From the NCBI GenBank assembly GCA_964007475.1, contig OZ023274.1, forward strand, positions 6,572,001 through 6,636,000: a stretch of 64,000 nt of DNA. The letters are read 5' to 3'. Origin of the DNA: Hybos culiciformis (Eukaryota > Arthropoda > Insecta > Diptera > Hybotidae). This document shows positions 1 to 13,396 of this stretch, piece by piece. A program made the position numbers and the translations under genes. A model generated the notes under the pieces. It saw only the letters and a program-made list of their open reading frames with translations, was not told the origin of the DNA and did no database searches. Position 1 is the stretch's first letter. Every line of letters begins with the position of its first letter.

Positions 1-654
1 AAGAATTCTAAATCAGAAGGCAATCAATCTATTGGTTTTACATTTTTGAAAGATTCAATTTTTGACTTATAAGATTAAATTTTTGACTTATATGCATATT
101 ATGCATTCTAATTTCTTAAGCATTTAACTGTTAAAAGGTATGTATAACTTGTAAGTACGTAGAAAATAATTTTGTTAATAATTTTGTTATTGGAATTTTT
201 CTTTTTTAATTGTTGAAAGAAAATATGTATTAATTTAAAAATAATTTCTAATATTAAATTCTTCCTTAAGGATATCAAGATTTATTTGCACAAAAATTAA
301 ATATACATAATATAAAAATATTTTCATATTACTTGTCTAATCATTTTGGGATAGTCTAGACAAACGGTCTGCTTTCACTAATAAACATAAAAAAAAAACC
401 AATCCCAGTTAAAAAAAAAAATTATAACGTTTGCAAAATCCATATAAGTTAAGTATGTAATAATTTAAATGTAATTATGACCATACCCTTTGCGAATGAG
501 ATGCGTATTTTTTTTTTGTTTGCTTTGCTGAAAGTAGTAATTGAATTCATTTATAATTGTAATTTGTAAGCAGAAAAAAACCTTTCTTCTAGATTCAAAA
601 GTAACAGCTTTAATGGTTTTTAGTTTTAAAAAAACATACTGTGTTTTCATTTTC

Positions 655-811
655 TGCCTGTCCGTGCCGCACTAAAAAATCAACACAACAACACTTAATT
701 CAAGTGTACAAATTGAGAAAATTAACACAAAATTTCAATCTGAGGTGGGTGGGCTTTGAACCCTCGACATGGCGTAGGATAATGGATACCATTACATCAC
801 GACGGTCGACA
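655..811 (-). repeat. tRNA-derived SINE copy 1
   Basis: On the minus strand the copy starts at 811 with a tRNA-like head. A B-box-like GGTTCAAAGCC lies about 50 bases in, and a plausible degenerate A box (TGATGTAATGG) lies upstream. After the head comes a body reading roughly TTGAAATTTTGTGTTAATTT, then CTCAATTTGTACAC. The same order, a B box followed by a related body, recurs on the plus strand at 41726-41842. That makes a dispersed tRNA-derived SINE more likely than a functional tRNA gene; no clean cloverleaf can be drawn. The 3' limit is approximate. Confidence 0.6.
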
Positions 812-1005
812 TAAAAAGCTTATAATATAACTATAAAATTATGCAATGTTTTTGGAGAGGATTTTAAATCGAAATGTTGAAAACGAGTCCCATACTTCAT
901 ATATAAAAAAGGAAGTAACGTTCTATATTTTTTTCAGTCAAATACCAAAAATTTTTTCAAAAATTAAAGTAGTCATAACATAATATGAATGTATGTTGTA
1001 GCATA

Positions 1006-1040
1006 GAGTAATAATATTTAACTATTATTACTCAATGGTT
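1006..1040. repeat. Short inverted repeat, solo end of a foldback family
   Basis: GAGTAATAATA and TATTATTACTC form a small hairpin, followed by CTCAATGGTT. The same terminal sequence ends the 300-bp foldback at 29170-29471, so this looks like a very short derivative or remnant of that family. Confidence 0.4.
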
Positions 1041-1546
1041 GTGGTTATGTTAATTTTAGTCAGATGATGTTGCTTGAATTCAAATAGTAATTCTCACGGT
1101 CCCTAGACTAGTGAAGTTAACAATTTTTCTACTTACTTCAGAATTTATACTTTAGAATGATGAAATAATGTAACTATTGCGATTTGATCTAAATATTTAT
1201 TTTAAATTAAAAAAAAATGTATATTGTACCTAACAATTTTTGACCTAAATTAATTAAGCACCTTCGTTAGAAAACGAAGTAAATTTAAGAAAAAAAAAAT
1301 CAATAAAATATACTTTGACGAATAAATTTATTTGGAAATATTAATAATATGGTTTTTCTAAAATCATGAAAATTTAAAGAACCAAAAAAATTTAAAGAAA
1401 ATCAATAAAAATAATTAATTTCTAAAAATAATAAATTTTGTAATATAAAAATTAAAACTGTTTGAGAACATATTTGCATAAATTAAATGGAAAATAAAAA
1501 AAAAAAAAGTCATTCATTCAAAATACATTCAACCATTAACTATTTA

Positions 1547-2549
1547 TTACAAATGCCATTTTAATGTATTTCTTGAGGTATTTCTTCTAGTGGAAGGGAG
1601 AATGGAAACCTTAAATAATTTGCTTGCTTCCTTTAGTTTAGAGATGGCTAAAGTAAAAATAACATTATTCTTTTATAAGTATACTTACTTACAAATGAAA
1701 ATTTCTTTTTATTTATCAAACTTTAAATTTTCGACAAAATATAGAAAATTCATGAAAAAATCATATAATATCCTAACAGTATACAAACTAATTATTGACA
1801 CAATAACAGTATCTCTTTCAAATATAATGTCTGTCAGTCTCTGTAAAAACTTAATATGTTCGATAATAAAACATACTTAAATTGGCATTTGTAGGAATTA
1901 AAAAGTTCTACAACTAAATATTTTAAGCAAACAATTTTAAGAAATTTTTAAAATTCTATTTAAAAAAAAAACTCACCATTTAAATGTGCTTTTTCGGCTC
2001 CTCTGTCACGCAATGACGATGTTGCAGTTAAAGCTGCATTTTCTAGTAATGGCAGTGTGCACTCATATTCTGAATAGTAATCATAATCTGTAATAAAAGA
2101 GAAAATCAATTAAATCATTATTGTAAAATAAATTAGCAAATATGGTTGTCTAGGCAAGAGTTTCATTAATGTTTTTAATAATATAAGTACTGAATTACCT
2201 AATTACAAACTAATTACTAAGCATGGCATATATATGAAAACAAAATAAATAGTTCTTATGTTGACTACTACAATCAAATTATTTTTGTATTATAAAATTT
2301 AAAAGAAGTAAACATCGCATTTCCATTTCTTTATTCGTATTTCTATCATCAATTTTTATATTTTAATAGAAAAAGAAATCGAGTGATTTGATATTTCTTG
2401 CGAGCGGCTCAATCGTGATAATCCTTTTTAATTGCTTTTCTATTCTTTAATTTATGATAATTTTTCAAGTTCCGACACCCCACTTGATTAAACACAAAAT
2501 TATATATTATGAATATCTAAGAATACCTACCTTGAAAAATACACATCAT
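1547..2549 (-). CDS. Unrecognised small protein, about 76 residues, 3 exons
   Basis: Exons on the minus strand are 2549-2531, 2087-1977 and 1647-1547, joined in phase 1 at both introns. The middle exon is the best supported: it has a pyrimidine-rich acceptor ending in ATTACAG, a GTGAGT donor and 36 fully open codons with balanced composition (DYDYYSEYECTLPLLENAAL and onward), unlike chance ORFs here. The last exon has acceptor TTTTTACTTTAG and continues in frame through LKEASKLFK to a TAA at 1549-1547. The first exon (MMCIFQ) is the weakest part. A donor at 3228 (after codons for FCSFTKE) is also in phase and could supply a different 5' exon. The C-terminus could also change if splicing occurs at the weak AAG|GTTTCC. 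I do not recognise the family; no signal peptide or membrane segment is visible. It may be only the 3' end of a larger gene. Confidence 0.5.
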
Positions 2550-3968
2550 ATTTGAAAATCAAAGGTTCGTTTTAAAAGAAAAAATTTGTTTTAAAAAATT
2601 CAATTAACACTTCATTAATTTTATTTATTTTTTTTTTCAATTACTTACTTTACTTATAAAACTATTTTCTAATCTCTTTAATAACAAAATGAAAACATAA
2701 ATTAAAAAAAAAAGATAATATTTAAGTAGCTTTCATCAAAAACATAATTTTTTTGTTTATACTTAATTTTCATTTTTAAAATACTAAGAATGAATTTTTT
2801 TTTTAAGATTTATTGATAATTAAATATGTACATATAAGTATAGTTCAAAATTTGTGGTTAAGTAACAATGAAATAAAAATCTTTAAATAATAAAATTAAA
2901 TAATGAAGATTACTTTTATAATGTGCAATATATGTTTGTACTTACAGAGAGATAAACATATGTACCTATGTAGTTTCAAAAGTAATAAGCATAAATTATT
3001 GACTTTTTTTGTGAATACCTCCACATTTATAGTTTGGTAGTTAAATTCGAAGTATCAAACTTTTCAAATGATTGAAAGTTTTTGTTTTAAAAATAAATGT
3101 ATGTATCTGGGTAGGTACTTAATTAAAAAATAAATAATTAATTGAAATTGATAAAAAAAAAAACTCTTCAAGTCTCGATATTTAATTTAAGATTAAAACT
3201 GAACTAAGATTTTAAAAATTATTTTACCTTCTTTGGTAAATGAACAAAAATATTTGCCATTAAAAACTTAGATTAAGGACACAGACACTTTTACTTAATT
3301 CAATGTTCGAAAAAAATTTCTGTCAAACGGAGGAATATGACAAATTATTTTTTTTTGTATTATTCCCAACATTTCCGAAACACATTCTCATATTTATTTC
3401 ATTCATAAAATTATTATTGTAGGACATAAAGTTCGCCAACCTTAAAATCTTTGCCAAGTTTTATTTAACAAAAATATAAATTTTCAATACTGAAAAACAA
3501 AAAAAAAAAATTTTAATTAAATTTCCCATATTTTATAATATTAAATGGATTTTTGGCATAATAAAAAAAATTATTTTCCCAACATACATTAAAAAAAATA
3601 AAAATAAGCGCTGTCAAATTTTATAGGCAAACTTATTAAAATTGTAATAAATCAGAAAATTTTACTCCAACAAATATATTATGCATTTTATTTGATACCT
3701 TACGACGTTGTAGAGATCTTAGTATTTTCTTAGAAATTTTGACATTATCTAAAAGGATGTGCATTTGAATTTCTTAAATTCATCTATTTTTGAAACATTT
3801 GAGAATGAATTATTTCAGGGGTAAGTTCAAAAATTAATTTGATCTTATAATTAATAAAACACTGCCTTCAGATTTTTTTCCGAAATTCGTATCATCTCCT
3901 TTATTTTATTGTTAAGTACTAATCGCTTTAAGGGGACTTGGTACCAGTTTTGATCTTTAAAAGGGTAT

Positions 3969-4100
3969 AAAACTTTTTAGAATCGGTTAAGACTAATTGC
4001 TCGAAATCTATTCAAAACCATTTTTTGTGTGTCACAAAATGGTTAATGGTTTTGAAGAGATTTCGAGCACTTAGCCTTAACCGATTCTAAAAAGTTTTGT
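3969..4100. repeat. Foldback repeat with about 57-bp arms
   Basis: The left arm (3969-4026, starting AAAACTTTTTAGAATCGG) is matched in reverse complement by 4036-4100 with a few mismatches. The loop is only about 10 bases. It is probably a MITE of the foldback type. I found no clear target-site duplication. Confidence 0.75.
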
Positions 4101-5717
4101 CATTTTAAACTATGAAACATTCCTGAGGTTGTGTATGAAATGTTTTTTCTAAATTAAACTTTAAAATAATCTAAATTCAATCAAATTTTGGGACAAAAAA
4201 TCCAAACTTTTAGCAATAGTTCATTCAATAATTGGAAGCATTGATTTTGTTAAATGTAATCAAAACAAAAAAACTATTATTACTTTGACCTTTTTTTTCT
4301 TTATTAATAAATATAAAAATTTGCCCTCTTTTCATTTTCATTAAAATTTTTTTCAAATGACTTATTCTTATTGTGAGTTTAATCAGAAGAATAGTAGAGT
4401 AATAATGATCTGGTACTTAATGATGAAAAAAAATATTTTAATTATATGTTGTTTGTTCTTCTTATTTTGTTTTGCAAATGGTTTGCAATCACATTGTCAG
4501 GGCTTTCACAAAATTTGATTGTTTAAGAGCCATATCACTGCGTTCTTGCAGTTTTGTTTGTTTTATTTTACAGAAAATAAACGGCCATGACAAATAGGAC
4601 AAAGACTGTATGAAAAAAAAAAAAACTTTTAAATCAATTTTGTAAAACTGCAATTTATCAGAAAAATAAACAAATAAACGAAATTAATTAACAATTTCTT
4701 GAAAATTAAAGAAATTCAATATTCCACAGCCCTGGAAAGTGATATTTTTTTTTTATTATGTTTCCTTTCAAAGACCAATTTGAGCCAAAAATTTAAAAAT
4801 TCAATCATAAGTTTTGTTATAGATTTTGATATTACCGCCGAATTTTTATTTTAACTATATATTCAACATATTATAGAAAATTAATTATTATTTCAATACT
4901 TAATTGTATTTTTATTGAATTCAATAATTTCTACATAGTACAAAAATGTATATTGAATTTGAATCTCAAATTGAGATTGATATATACCTTGATTACTTGA
5001 TTATATTAATTTTTTACAGATACTTTAAGTTCTGGTATAATTTCTATTAGAGGTTCCACAATATGCAAAATGTATTATTACTATACATACAATATGAATA
5101 TATCACTACACAAATCATTCGTTTAAGAAAAATTGATGAAAATGTTGCGGCTCACAGTGGGATAACAACAATTTGAAATTAGCGAAAATAAAAATAAAAA
5201 AAAAAAAAAACAAAGAATTGAAGTTTTAAATTTATTCAACCAAATTGCGTAAGAAAAGAATTTTTGAATTAATCTCATTTGACTTTTAATTTTATATTTT
5301 TTTTTTGTTCAAGAAAATAAAATAAGAAATAAAATTAAAGTGAATAATATTAACAACAATGCCTTTAAAGTAAAATTTTGGTTGAAGAAACCTTATGAGA
5401 TTAATGGAAGGAAAATTGTTGAAAGAAGCTTAAATAAGAAATAAAAAAAATACAGATAATGAAAAAAGAAAATAAACAACAACTGACTGTTTGTTGAAAG
5501 GAAACAACCATGGAGAACAAAGAAAAAATACTACATTTAGGGTTCATCATTCGAACTAATATTTAAGATTTGTATTTTGGACACATTTAAGCTTAATAAT
5601 TATACTTGTAGATAATTAATTATTCCTCGGAAACGATTGGTTGATAATTATTTTATCTTTCTATTTTTAAGATGATTCCCAAATATGCTGCAAAGAAATG
5701 TAATTCAGAACTAAAAT

Positions 5718-5795
5718 ACTTAAGAGAAGGTTCTTTAATTATTACTTAAGTGAAGGTTCTTTAATTATTACTTAAGTGAAGGTTCTTTAATTATT
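5718..5795. repeat. 26-bp tandem repeat, three units
   Basis: The unit starts ACTTAAGTGAAGG and ends TTAATTATT. Units run 5718-5743, 5744-5769 and 5770-5795. The last two are identical and the first differs by one base (AGAG for AGTG), so the duplication is recent. Confidence 0.9.
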
Positions 5796-8700
5796 TCTAT
5801 TATTATTACATTATAAACAAGTATGTAAGTATACACTTACTTACACAGTACATTGAACGTTAAATTTATTTTTTATTTTATTCACTTCCATATTTCAACG
5901 CAACTATAATAAATGACTTTCGATAAATTCTTATTTATTTATTATATTTTGGTTTTACCAGACAATTAAAAAAAAAGAATATCTTATTTCTAATTAAAAC
6001 TCCATTGCACTGGCATCATCCCTCCATCATTTGATTTTATTTTTTTAAAAAACTAAAGGGTGAGAAGGACATTATTTTAATTTTAGATTTTATTATTACA
6101 CAATTTTAAATTATCTGCAAGAATGTTCACTTTAACAACATAACGCACTTAATTTTAACTGTATTTTTCGAACAATTCGTTCATTTATTGGCCGATACAA
6201 TTTTTTATTTTAATAAAATCCAATCTCAATTTTTATTTCAAATAAACTGAACATTGGGACATTAATAAAATCTTGATGAATTCCCAAAAAAAAAGTTTCG
6301 AAAATTTTTGAAAATAAAAAAAGCGCTAATATTATTATCCACAGATATTTTGGTTTCAGCCAGCCCACAATTATACAAAACACTGCTGTGAAATTAGGGT
6401 TAAAATAATTAAAAATTAAATTGATTCTACTATCATTTTTCTATGTTAAAGCTAGAGAGGTATCAAAGCATTATTCTCAACATTCAATCGGACTATATCT
6501 AAACATTTTATTGATCACATTGAATTAAAATTCATTGAGTTGTAACACCTTATATTATTTTGTTTTTTTTTTTTTTACAAATATCCACTTAAATTTAAAA
6601 TAAAAGTATATATAAAGTTGTACAACTTTGTAATGTAAACAATATAAAACTAGAATTGACTTCTTTAAACATATTATTATGTGTGTATGAGGAATTTTAA
6701 TAAGAAAAAAAAAAAAAAACATAGAATGGTACTTAAGGTTTTGACATGCCAAAAAAGAAAAACTCTTCATCCCCCTTATTTCCTTAACATCATACTTGTA
6801 AATAAAATGCATAAAAGCAAATTATGATTTTTTCTTTTATTTTTTCCAATATAACATACATTAAAAAAAGCGTTACGAACATTTAAAAAGAAAAATAAAT
6901 AAAAAAAAAAAAATAAATAAAAAAAAAAAAACAAGAAAACAAAAAGAAAAGTAAGAAAACTAATACATTACACGTTTTGTTTATGAAAAAGAAGAAAAAC
7001 TGTACTCGTAATTTTCATTTACGAACCCTTATTCTTTTTATATCCTCCTTTTTTTTTTCCTGGATTGTAGTACACATTATTTTGTGTACGTACATACAAT
7101 AATATTATGCAAAAGAATAATAATGAAAACAAAAAAAAAAAAAAAATTAAAGGATATCTATCTTGTCATATGTTATGTATCTATAGTAGGTATATGAGCA
7201 ATTCTTATCAATAAAGAAAAAATCCTTAATATGTTTTTTGTAGAATTTATTGATTTTGAAAATATCAATTCTTGGAAAAGAAAACATTTTTTGCACATCC
7301 AAGCACTTATTTATTTTGACCCAATTTTAAGTTTTTTAAGATTTTCCTTCTGGTTTTTGCAGAAAAAAATATCATTCACAAATAAATAATAATCTTGGGA
7401 TCTTAATTTATTAGAGGTTTATAATATGACTCAAAAAGGCCCTTATTATTAATTATGACAAAAATCCACTTGGTAAGCCCATCAAAAAATTCTTTCTATA
7501 TAGGTACCTATATCTTTTCCTTAACAAATCAACGACACTTAAGTCCAGCCCCTGTAATGCCTTGGTGATCAATACAGAAAAATAAAATTAAAAAGGAAAT
7601 AATTTTCTACAAAATATGAAAATTTAATAATGCGCCCACTAATATCCCAAAATGAGAAACCATATTTATAATTTAAAATTGTTTTGTTTGACAATTCCTA
7701 TTTCTTATTCTTTTTTTTTTTTTTTTTGATAAAGTACGAATGTTATAAGAAATTTTGGAAACCGGCTGTTTAAAAAGGAAACTGATTATAATAATAAAGA
7801 AAACGTGGCTATATGCCAACAATTTTAAATAAAAAGAAAAATGTGTAAAAAATCGATAATAATTTTTTTTTTGTATACAATGAACTTTACTTTTTGATTT
7901 TAATTCAATTTTCAGTTATGATTTTGTAACTAACGACAATGTTACATAATTTAAAATATATAGTAAATAATAGTTATTTTATTTTGGACATATAAGAAGC
8001 ATGGCGTTGTATGTAGGTTATTTGAAAAAAAGTTTAGCATTTTGTAGGGAGATACTAAAATTAAGTATTTTTTGGGCAAAATTCCACATAAAATTAGACT
8101 TTTTAAGTTGTCCGTTTGAATATATATTTGGAGAACTGAATTTTTGTTAAATTCATTCTTCAATTTCAATTATTTTTGGATGTTATGGTCCCAAATAAAC
8201 ATAATATTGGAAACATAATATTGGAAACAAAATACCTACCTCTGCGCAATTTTGATTAAATTATCATTTTTCATTCGAATTCAAAAAAAAAAACATTCAA
8301 AATTTAAAATTTTTGACTGTGTAACAAACTTTCACTGAAAATTAATTGTTAAAATTTTATACAAAAAAAAAAAGGAATTTTTATCTTAATAATTTTTATT
8401 TTATTACTTTATTTTCTATTTTTAATTTTTATAATTTTAAGGAGGAAATAAATTTTGATTTGAAAGCACTTAAAACAATACATGCAACCCAAATATTTGT
8501 ACATATAATGTAGGTAGGTAGTAAAGTAAGTAAGAGGTATTCAATTATTTAATATTTTAATTAATTAAATCTTATTTTATTGGGTTTTTTTTTTTTAAGT
8601 TTTGATATGCCAACACATTAAACTCTGCTAATTAACGTGATTGGTAGGTAAGTAATATTTTAAAGGCTGTTCTACCTACGAACAAGCGTCTTCCGCACTT

Positions 8701-10083
8701 AACATTTTTGTAATTTTATTGATTTTTTTTATAGGATTGTTGTAATTCAATTTATTTATTTATAAATACCTACTTCCTATACTAAGTAAATAAAAATTTT
8801 CTACGGGTTTATGGGATCATTTATCACAGGATAACGAATACCTACTAAGGACAATGTACTTTCAAACACAGAACAATACACTTCTTGTACGTACATATAG
8901 GTAGGTATAAATAAAAATTTATTGCTTTTTTGAGCACTTGTCTTAGGTATACCTAAATAATAAAAATTGAAAATAAATCAATTTAAAGAGGGTAAGTATT
9001 AAATACGTTATTTTTGTTTTTGATCTAAGAGCATCTTATCGCACTTTTGTTTATCTTTTTTGTGCAAAAAAAATAATGTAATTGGTATGATTCAAAAATT
9101 CTTGTCCAATTTTAATTAATTCACGACTAATGACAAGAAAATTTATGAATAAAAATTTTTCATCATAAAATAAAATTATAAGTACTGAGATTTATACACA
9201 AAAGTGCTAATGAGAAAATTTAAAAACTACCAACATTGGTCCAGTCTTGAAATTATTTCACTAAGGTTGATTGTAAGCCTTAAGTACCGATCAAGTTGTA
9301 GAATTATCAACTAGATTCATTAAAATTTGCTCGATTGATGCAAAAGTTTGAAGTTTCGAAAACGGGGATTCTTGCAATGAACCTCATTTAAGGAATTTTT
9401 TATATTCCCAATATTCTCAGTTTCAATTAAAACAAAATTAGTACATTTTCCACTAGACTTTTAAAACTTTTCTTACCTTTCAAAATTTTAATAAGACCTT
9501 AAGCTTAAAGTTAATAGAAGATATTACAGATTATATCCTAGCTTGTAATTACTGAAATTATCCATGATTTCACAAAATATATCAATTACCTACAAAATTA
9601 AACGATTTTTCCCTACAGGTGTAAGGAATTTAAAAAGCCCCGTTAAACTAAAGAAAGTGTTTTTCGTTCGCATTTCCTCGGATGCAGGGGCCACTGTTTC
9701 AAATATAACCTAGACACTATATCCGTATAAGAGTTCGTATAGAAAGTGTAGATTCAAACGAAAATTAACAAATATTACCTACCTATCTAACCTAAATGAT
9801 TTTTATAGTATTTAAAGTTTTCTTAGAAATAAAATTGTGATTAAGTAATCAAAATTGAATAAAAATTTATTAAATTATAAAATTTTTATAATAACTAAAT
9901 AACTACAGTCTAACGTAAGGATATTCTCTTCAAAAATTTTGGTTAATAAAATTTCTTCATTCTTCAATAATGTCAAAGCTATTAATGAAAAATCCAGCGG
10001 GAAGTGATGTTGTCTGCATTTGCTCAAAAAATGTAAATATATTAGGAAAACAAGTATTTTTATTTTAATCAAAAACAAATAAA

Positions 10084-10262
10084 TAGGTAGGTAGGTACCT
10101 ACCACAGCAGGTACCTACCTAGTTAGTTATAGGTACCCAATAACTAACCTATTTACCTACAAATATGTAACACCTATTAGTCCTATTAACTATTTAAAAC
10201 AATTATTCACTAATCAGAAATATACCTATACCTAATTCTCATAACAACCTACCTACCTACAT
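10084..10262. repeat. TAGG/CCTA microsatellite cluster
   Basis: Runs of TAGGTAGGTAGGTACCTACC and ACCTACCTACC alternate, partly as palindromes. The same tetranucleotide recurs at about 8507-8524, 12858-12895, 22784-22925, 23263-23296 and 27724-27846. It is a dispersed microsatellite, not a telomeric TTAGG array. Confidence 0.8.
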
Positions 10263-11623
10263 AATATTAAATTTCATTTGTTTTAGTTATGAAAAATTAA
10301 TAACTGGATAAAGTTTGATTCGAAGACTCACTCAACTAACTATTCATGCGCCGGCTCCCCCTATCATTGTCATGTCTTCATGAAATTTAAAATTTCTTAT
10401 TTGTTTGTAAATAAAATACTATTTTTGTTTATTTTTTTTTTACTAATTATTTTATTTTTTAAATTAAAACCAGTTTTTATCATTGAAAATGTCAGTTTGT
10501 TTATTTGTGTAAAATTGAAATTTTAAATAAGAATTTTTGTGAATGATTCATAAAAATATTAAGAAAATTGAAATTCTCCATGAGATTGATCTTTCCCCCC
10601 GTATCATCTATGTAAAGAAAAAAACAAAACTTCCAGTAAAAATAAAAAAAAGATCACACCAACACCTGCTTCACTGCCGTGGTGGTGATCTTTTCACAGA
10701 AAAACAAAAGCCACACAAACAATTCTTATTAAATAAGAAAAAAAAAAAAAACAAAAATTGAGAACACACCCAAAAAATTAAAAATATTTATTTTATTTAA
10801 AAAATTAAATAAAAATATTTTAATTTTTGAGTTTTGATTTTTAAATTAGTCGTCGCAGATATACCTATTCAATTAAAAAAAAGCAAAAAAAAATTAAGAA
10901 AATTTATTTATTTTTTTTTTTGTTTACCTGCTGCTGTTGTTAATTGGAATTGGATAATTAAAAATATATTCCAAAACGATATTAAATTAATAATTAATTT
11001 TGATTTTTTCATTATGATGGTTTTTTCTATCTTCTTCTATTTTCTTATAATTAGATTTAGAATTAATTTATTTCATTTGATAATTTAATTACTAGTTAAT
11101 CACTATTTTTTTATCAAAATTCAATGTTATTTTTTTTTTACCAATCTTTTAGTTAGTTTCTTTATAAAAAAAAATCTCCAATTTTTTTTTTAGTTTTTTT
11201 TTTTCTTCCAAACGGTACGGTTTAATCCAATTTTCTAATTAATTTAAACAAAACTGAACTACACCCAAAGCCCCACTAAACTTAACTGTCAAATTAAATA
11301 AATTTCAACAAAAAATTATAATAAGAAAAAATAGTGGGGAAGAAAAATGCATTTTTTTCGTATGGTGAAAATAAACTGAAATCACCATAGGAAAATAGTA
11401 AAGGTGCGATAATAAATTAATGTTACAGTGAAGTGATGACGTCTGTTTTTTTTAGAATACAAAATTGTTTTTTAAAATTTTAAAATTTCTAGTACCTACA
11501 TACTCAGTTGTATTATAGAGTTATTAAATTTTGAGTTTATTAAAAAATATTGGGTGATGATGGTGAACACAGAGTGTTTCTTTCAAAAATGTTTTATTAG
11601 TATAATTTTATAATATGCACTAA

Positions 11624-11811
11624 CCGTCTGGGCAAACTCGACGCGGCGGACGCGACGCAAACGTTAATGACGCTAAAGACCATATAATAGCATAATTAAC
11701 GTTTGACGTCGAGACTGTTTGCATCCATACATTTTCATATACATATTTAATATTTCTAACGCCATTTGCGTCGCGCCCATCGCGTGCGCCGCGTCCAGTT
11801 TAACCAAACCG
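11624..11811. mobile_element. 188-bp CpG-rich MITE, TAA target duplication
   Basis: TAA at 11621-11623 and 11812-11814 flanks a GC-rich element in very AT-rich DNA. The ends are inverted and imperfect: CCGTCTGGGCAAACT on the left against CGGTTTGGTTAAACT on the right, each followed by GACGCGGCG. A 3-bp TWA duplication is typical of PIF/Harbinger elements. Internally, in reverse complement, it shares AGAAATATTAAAT and AATGTATGGA with the element at 18965-19453, so the two belong to one family. It has no coding capacity. Confidence 0.7.
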
Positions 11812-11814
11812 TAA

Positions 11815-13396
11815 AGATTGTATACAGTTTTATCTCTGATTAAATATTTACCTTGCGTTTTTAAATCTCTTTTCTCCTCCACAAAGGAGAAAAACTCACG
11901 TTCTCCTTTGTTTTACAAAACTTACCTCAAAAATTATTTTTTGACTGAGGAGAGAAAAACCAAAAGTAAACAAAAAAGTCACAAAGAACAAAAAAAATTT
12001 ACTCTTACGCTACCGTTATACTAAACTGTATTAGTTCAAAGCTGAAATTTTGATAATTTAACCATTTTTAACTCAGTAAGAACTTCGTAGCTGACGCCCA
12101 TGAGTGTGAACGCCTCTTTATTTCAATTTTTTTTCGATATTTCTCACTCGATTTACTCTGCCGCTGACGAGTAACTATCTTCAGTTTAACAATCGAATAC
12201 TTTCATTCCAATGACCTTAACAATCTTGGTTGAACAGTGAATTTCTTTTCAATTGAAGGCGCTAAGCACCCCATTGAAAAACTTGTAGAGCGTATATAGA
12301 AAAAAAAATTTTAAATAAAAACAAATTTGAGAAAATTTTATAAATAAAAATTTTTATTCGAATAATCAAAACAGACTTTTCAGTTCGTAAGTTTGTGATA
12401 AGGCAAAAATATCTTATCACTAGGAAACAGCTGGCTAAACATTATAGTATTAAAAAATTGTTTGCGTGGCGTTGGTGTCCACTTAAGCCGGTATTGAATA
12501 TTTTTGAATATTCATAAATTAAAAAAAAAATTAAAAAAATATAAATTAGTAAAAATTAAACGGAAATAGGTAGGTGGGTTGGGTATGTTAACAAAAAAAA
12601 ATTTGTAACTTTTTTATTTATCTATATTGGAACCGCCCACTTGTAATACTAAGCATATCAGGTACATTCATTCTCCCCTTCATCGCCCAACCATATCCAT
12701 GTCTTGTTCAAATTTAAGACTTTTTATAGTTTCATCAATGGATACCTAACCATCTATATAAATCTACCTGAACAACATATTTAGTTCCTTGTCCTTGGAT
12801 GGGGAACTTGTTGAGAATAGGTAGGTATTCCAATTATGAAATGAAGTTTAACCCCAGTTGACATTGTAGGTAGGTCCGTACCTAGGTACCTACCTAAAAT
12901 GAAGCTATCATTTTTTTTTTTCAAAACAGTTCATAACATTTTCGTAAATTTGCTTTGGTAAAAATGTTTTCGTGGCAAAAAACGTACCTACAAGACATTT
13001 AAGTATTTATAAACATGAAATATTCATACCTTCTAGCAATGCAAGCCAATATGACTTTTTTGTGAGAGATCATTCTGATCATTACAAAAAACGTAGATAC
13101 TTAATAGTCTTAATACTAATACTCAGTAGTAGGTAGCTCTGTTTTATTCATATGATAGGTTCTATTGGGGAACTTCTTCGTTCTTTTGCCTAATTGATTC
13201 ATATAGGTACTATTTGTAATTTGAACTTAAATTTGTTCTTTGTCTTTATTACCTAAATTGAGAATTTTTTTTTTTTAAATTGGAAGTTAACTAATATTCA
13301 TTAATCAAAATTTTAAACTTGAATTATTTTTAGAAAACAAAATCACATCACATTCAAAATATAATCACAATATAATAACACATAAAAATATTAAAA
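11815..13396. other. Non-coding region upstream of Prx4
   Basis: No recognised exon. It contains TAGG-type microsatellites (near 12567, 12820 and 12858-12895) and must include the promoter and 5' UTR of Prx4. I cannot point to a convincing TATA or initiator element. Confidence 0.45.

Larger units (their letters stand above)
1..1546. other. AT-rich non-coding stretch
   Basis: Apart from the SINE at about 655-811 and a short transposon-end fragment at 1006-1040, I see only A+T-rich sequence with homopolymer runs. If the minus-strand gene ending at 1547 continues beyond its apparent stop, further exons could lie here, but I could not recognise one. Confidence 0.5.
2550..11620. other. Nine-kilobase AT-rich non-coding region
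   Basis: I find no convincing exon apart from the possible alternative 5' exon of the upstream gene near 3228-3269. The region holds an inverted repeat (3969-4100), a 26-bp triple repeat (5718-5795), many short TAGG/CCTA microsatellites and long A or T runs. Open frames here are short and biased to Lys, Asn, Phe and Ile, as expected from base composition. It may contain 5' non-coding exons or regulatory DNA of the minus-strand gene, but nothing specific can be supported. Confidence 0.5.

Noticed and set aside
5718..5795. CRISPR-like array
   Set aside because: Units are directly adjacent with no spacers; a simple tandem duplication in a eukaryotic genome.
10084..10262. Telomeric or subtelomeric repeat
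   Set aside because: The unit is TAGG, not the insect TTAGG, and it is scattered in short runs through the window.
10543..10761. Basic 72-codon ORF
   Set aside because: Lys-rich and ending in poly-Lys from an A run; no domain and no splice structure.
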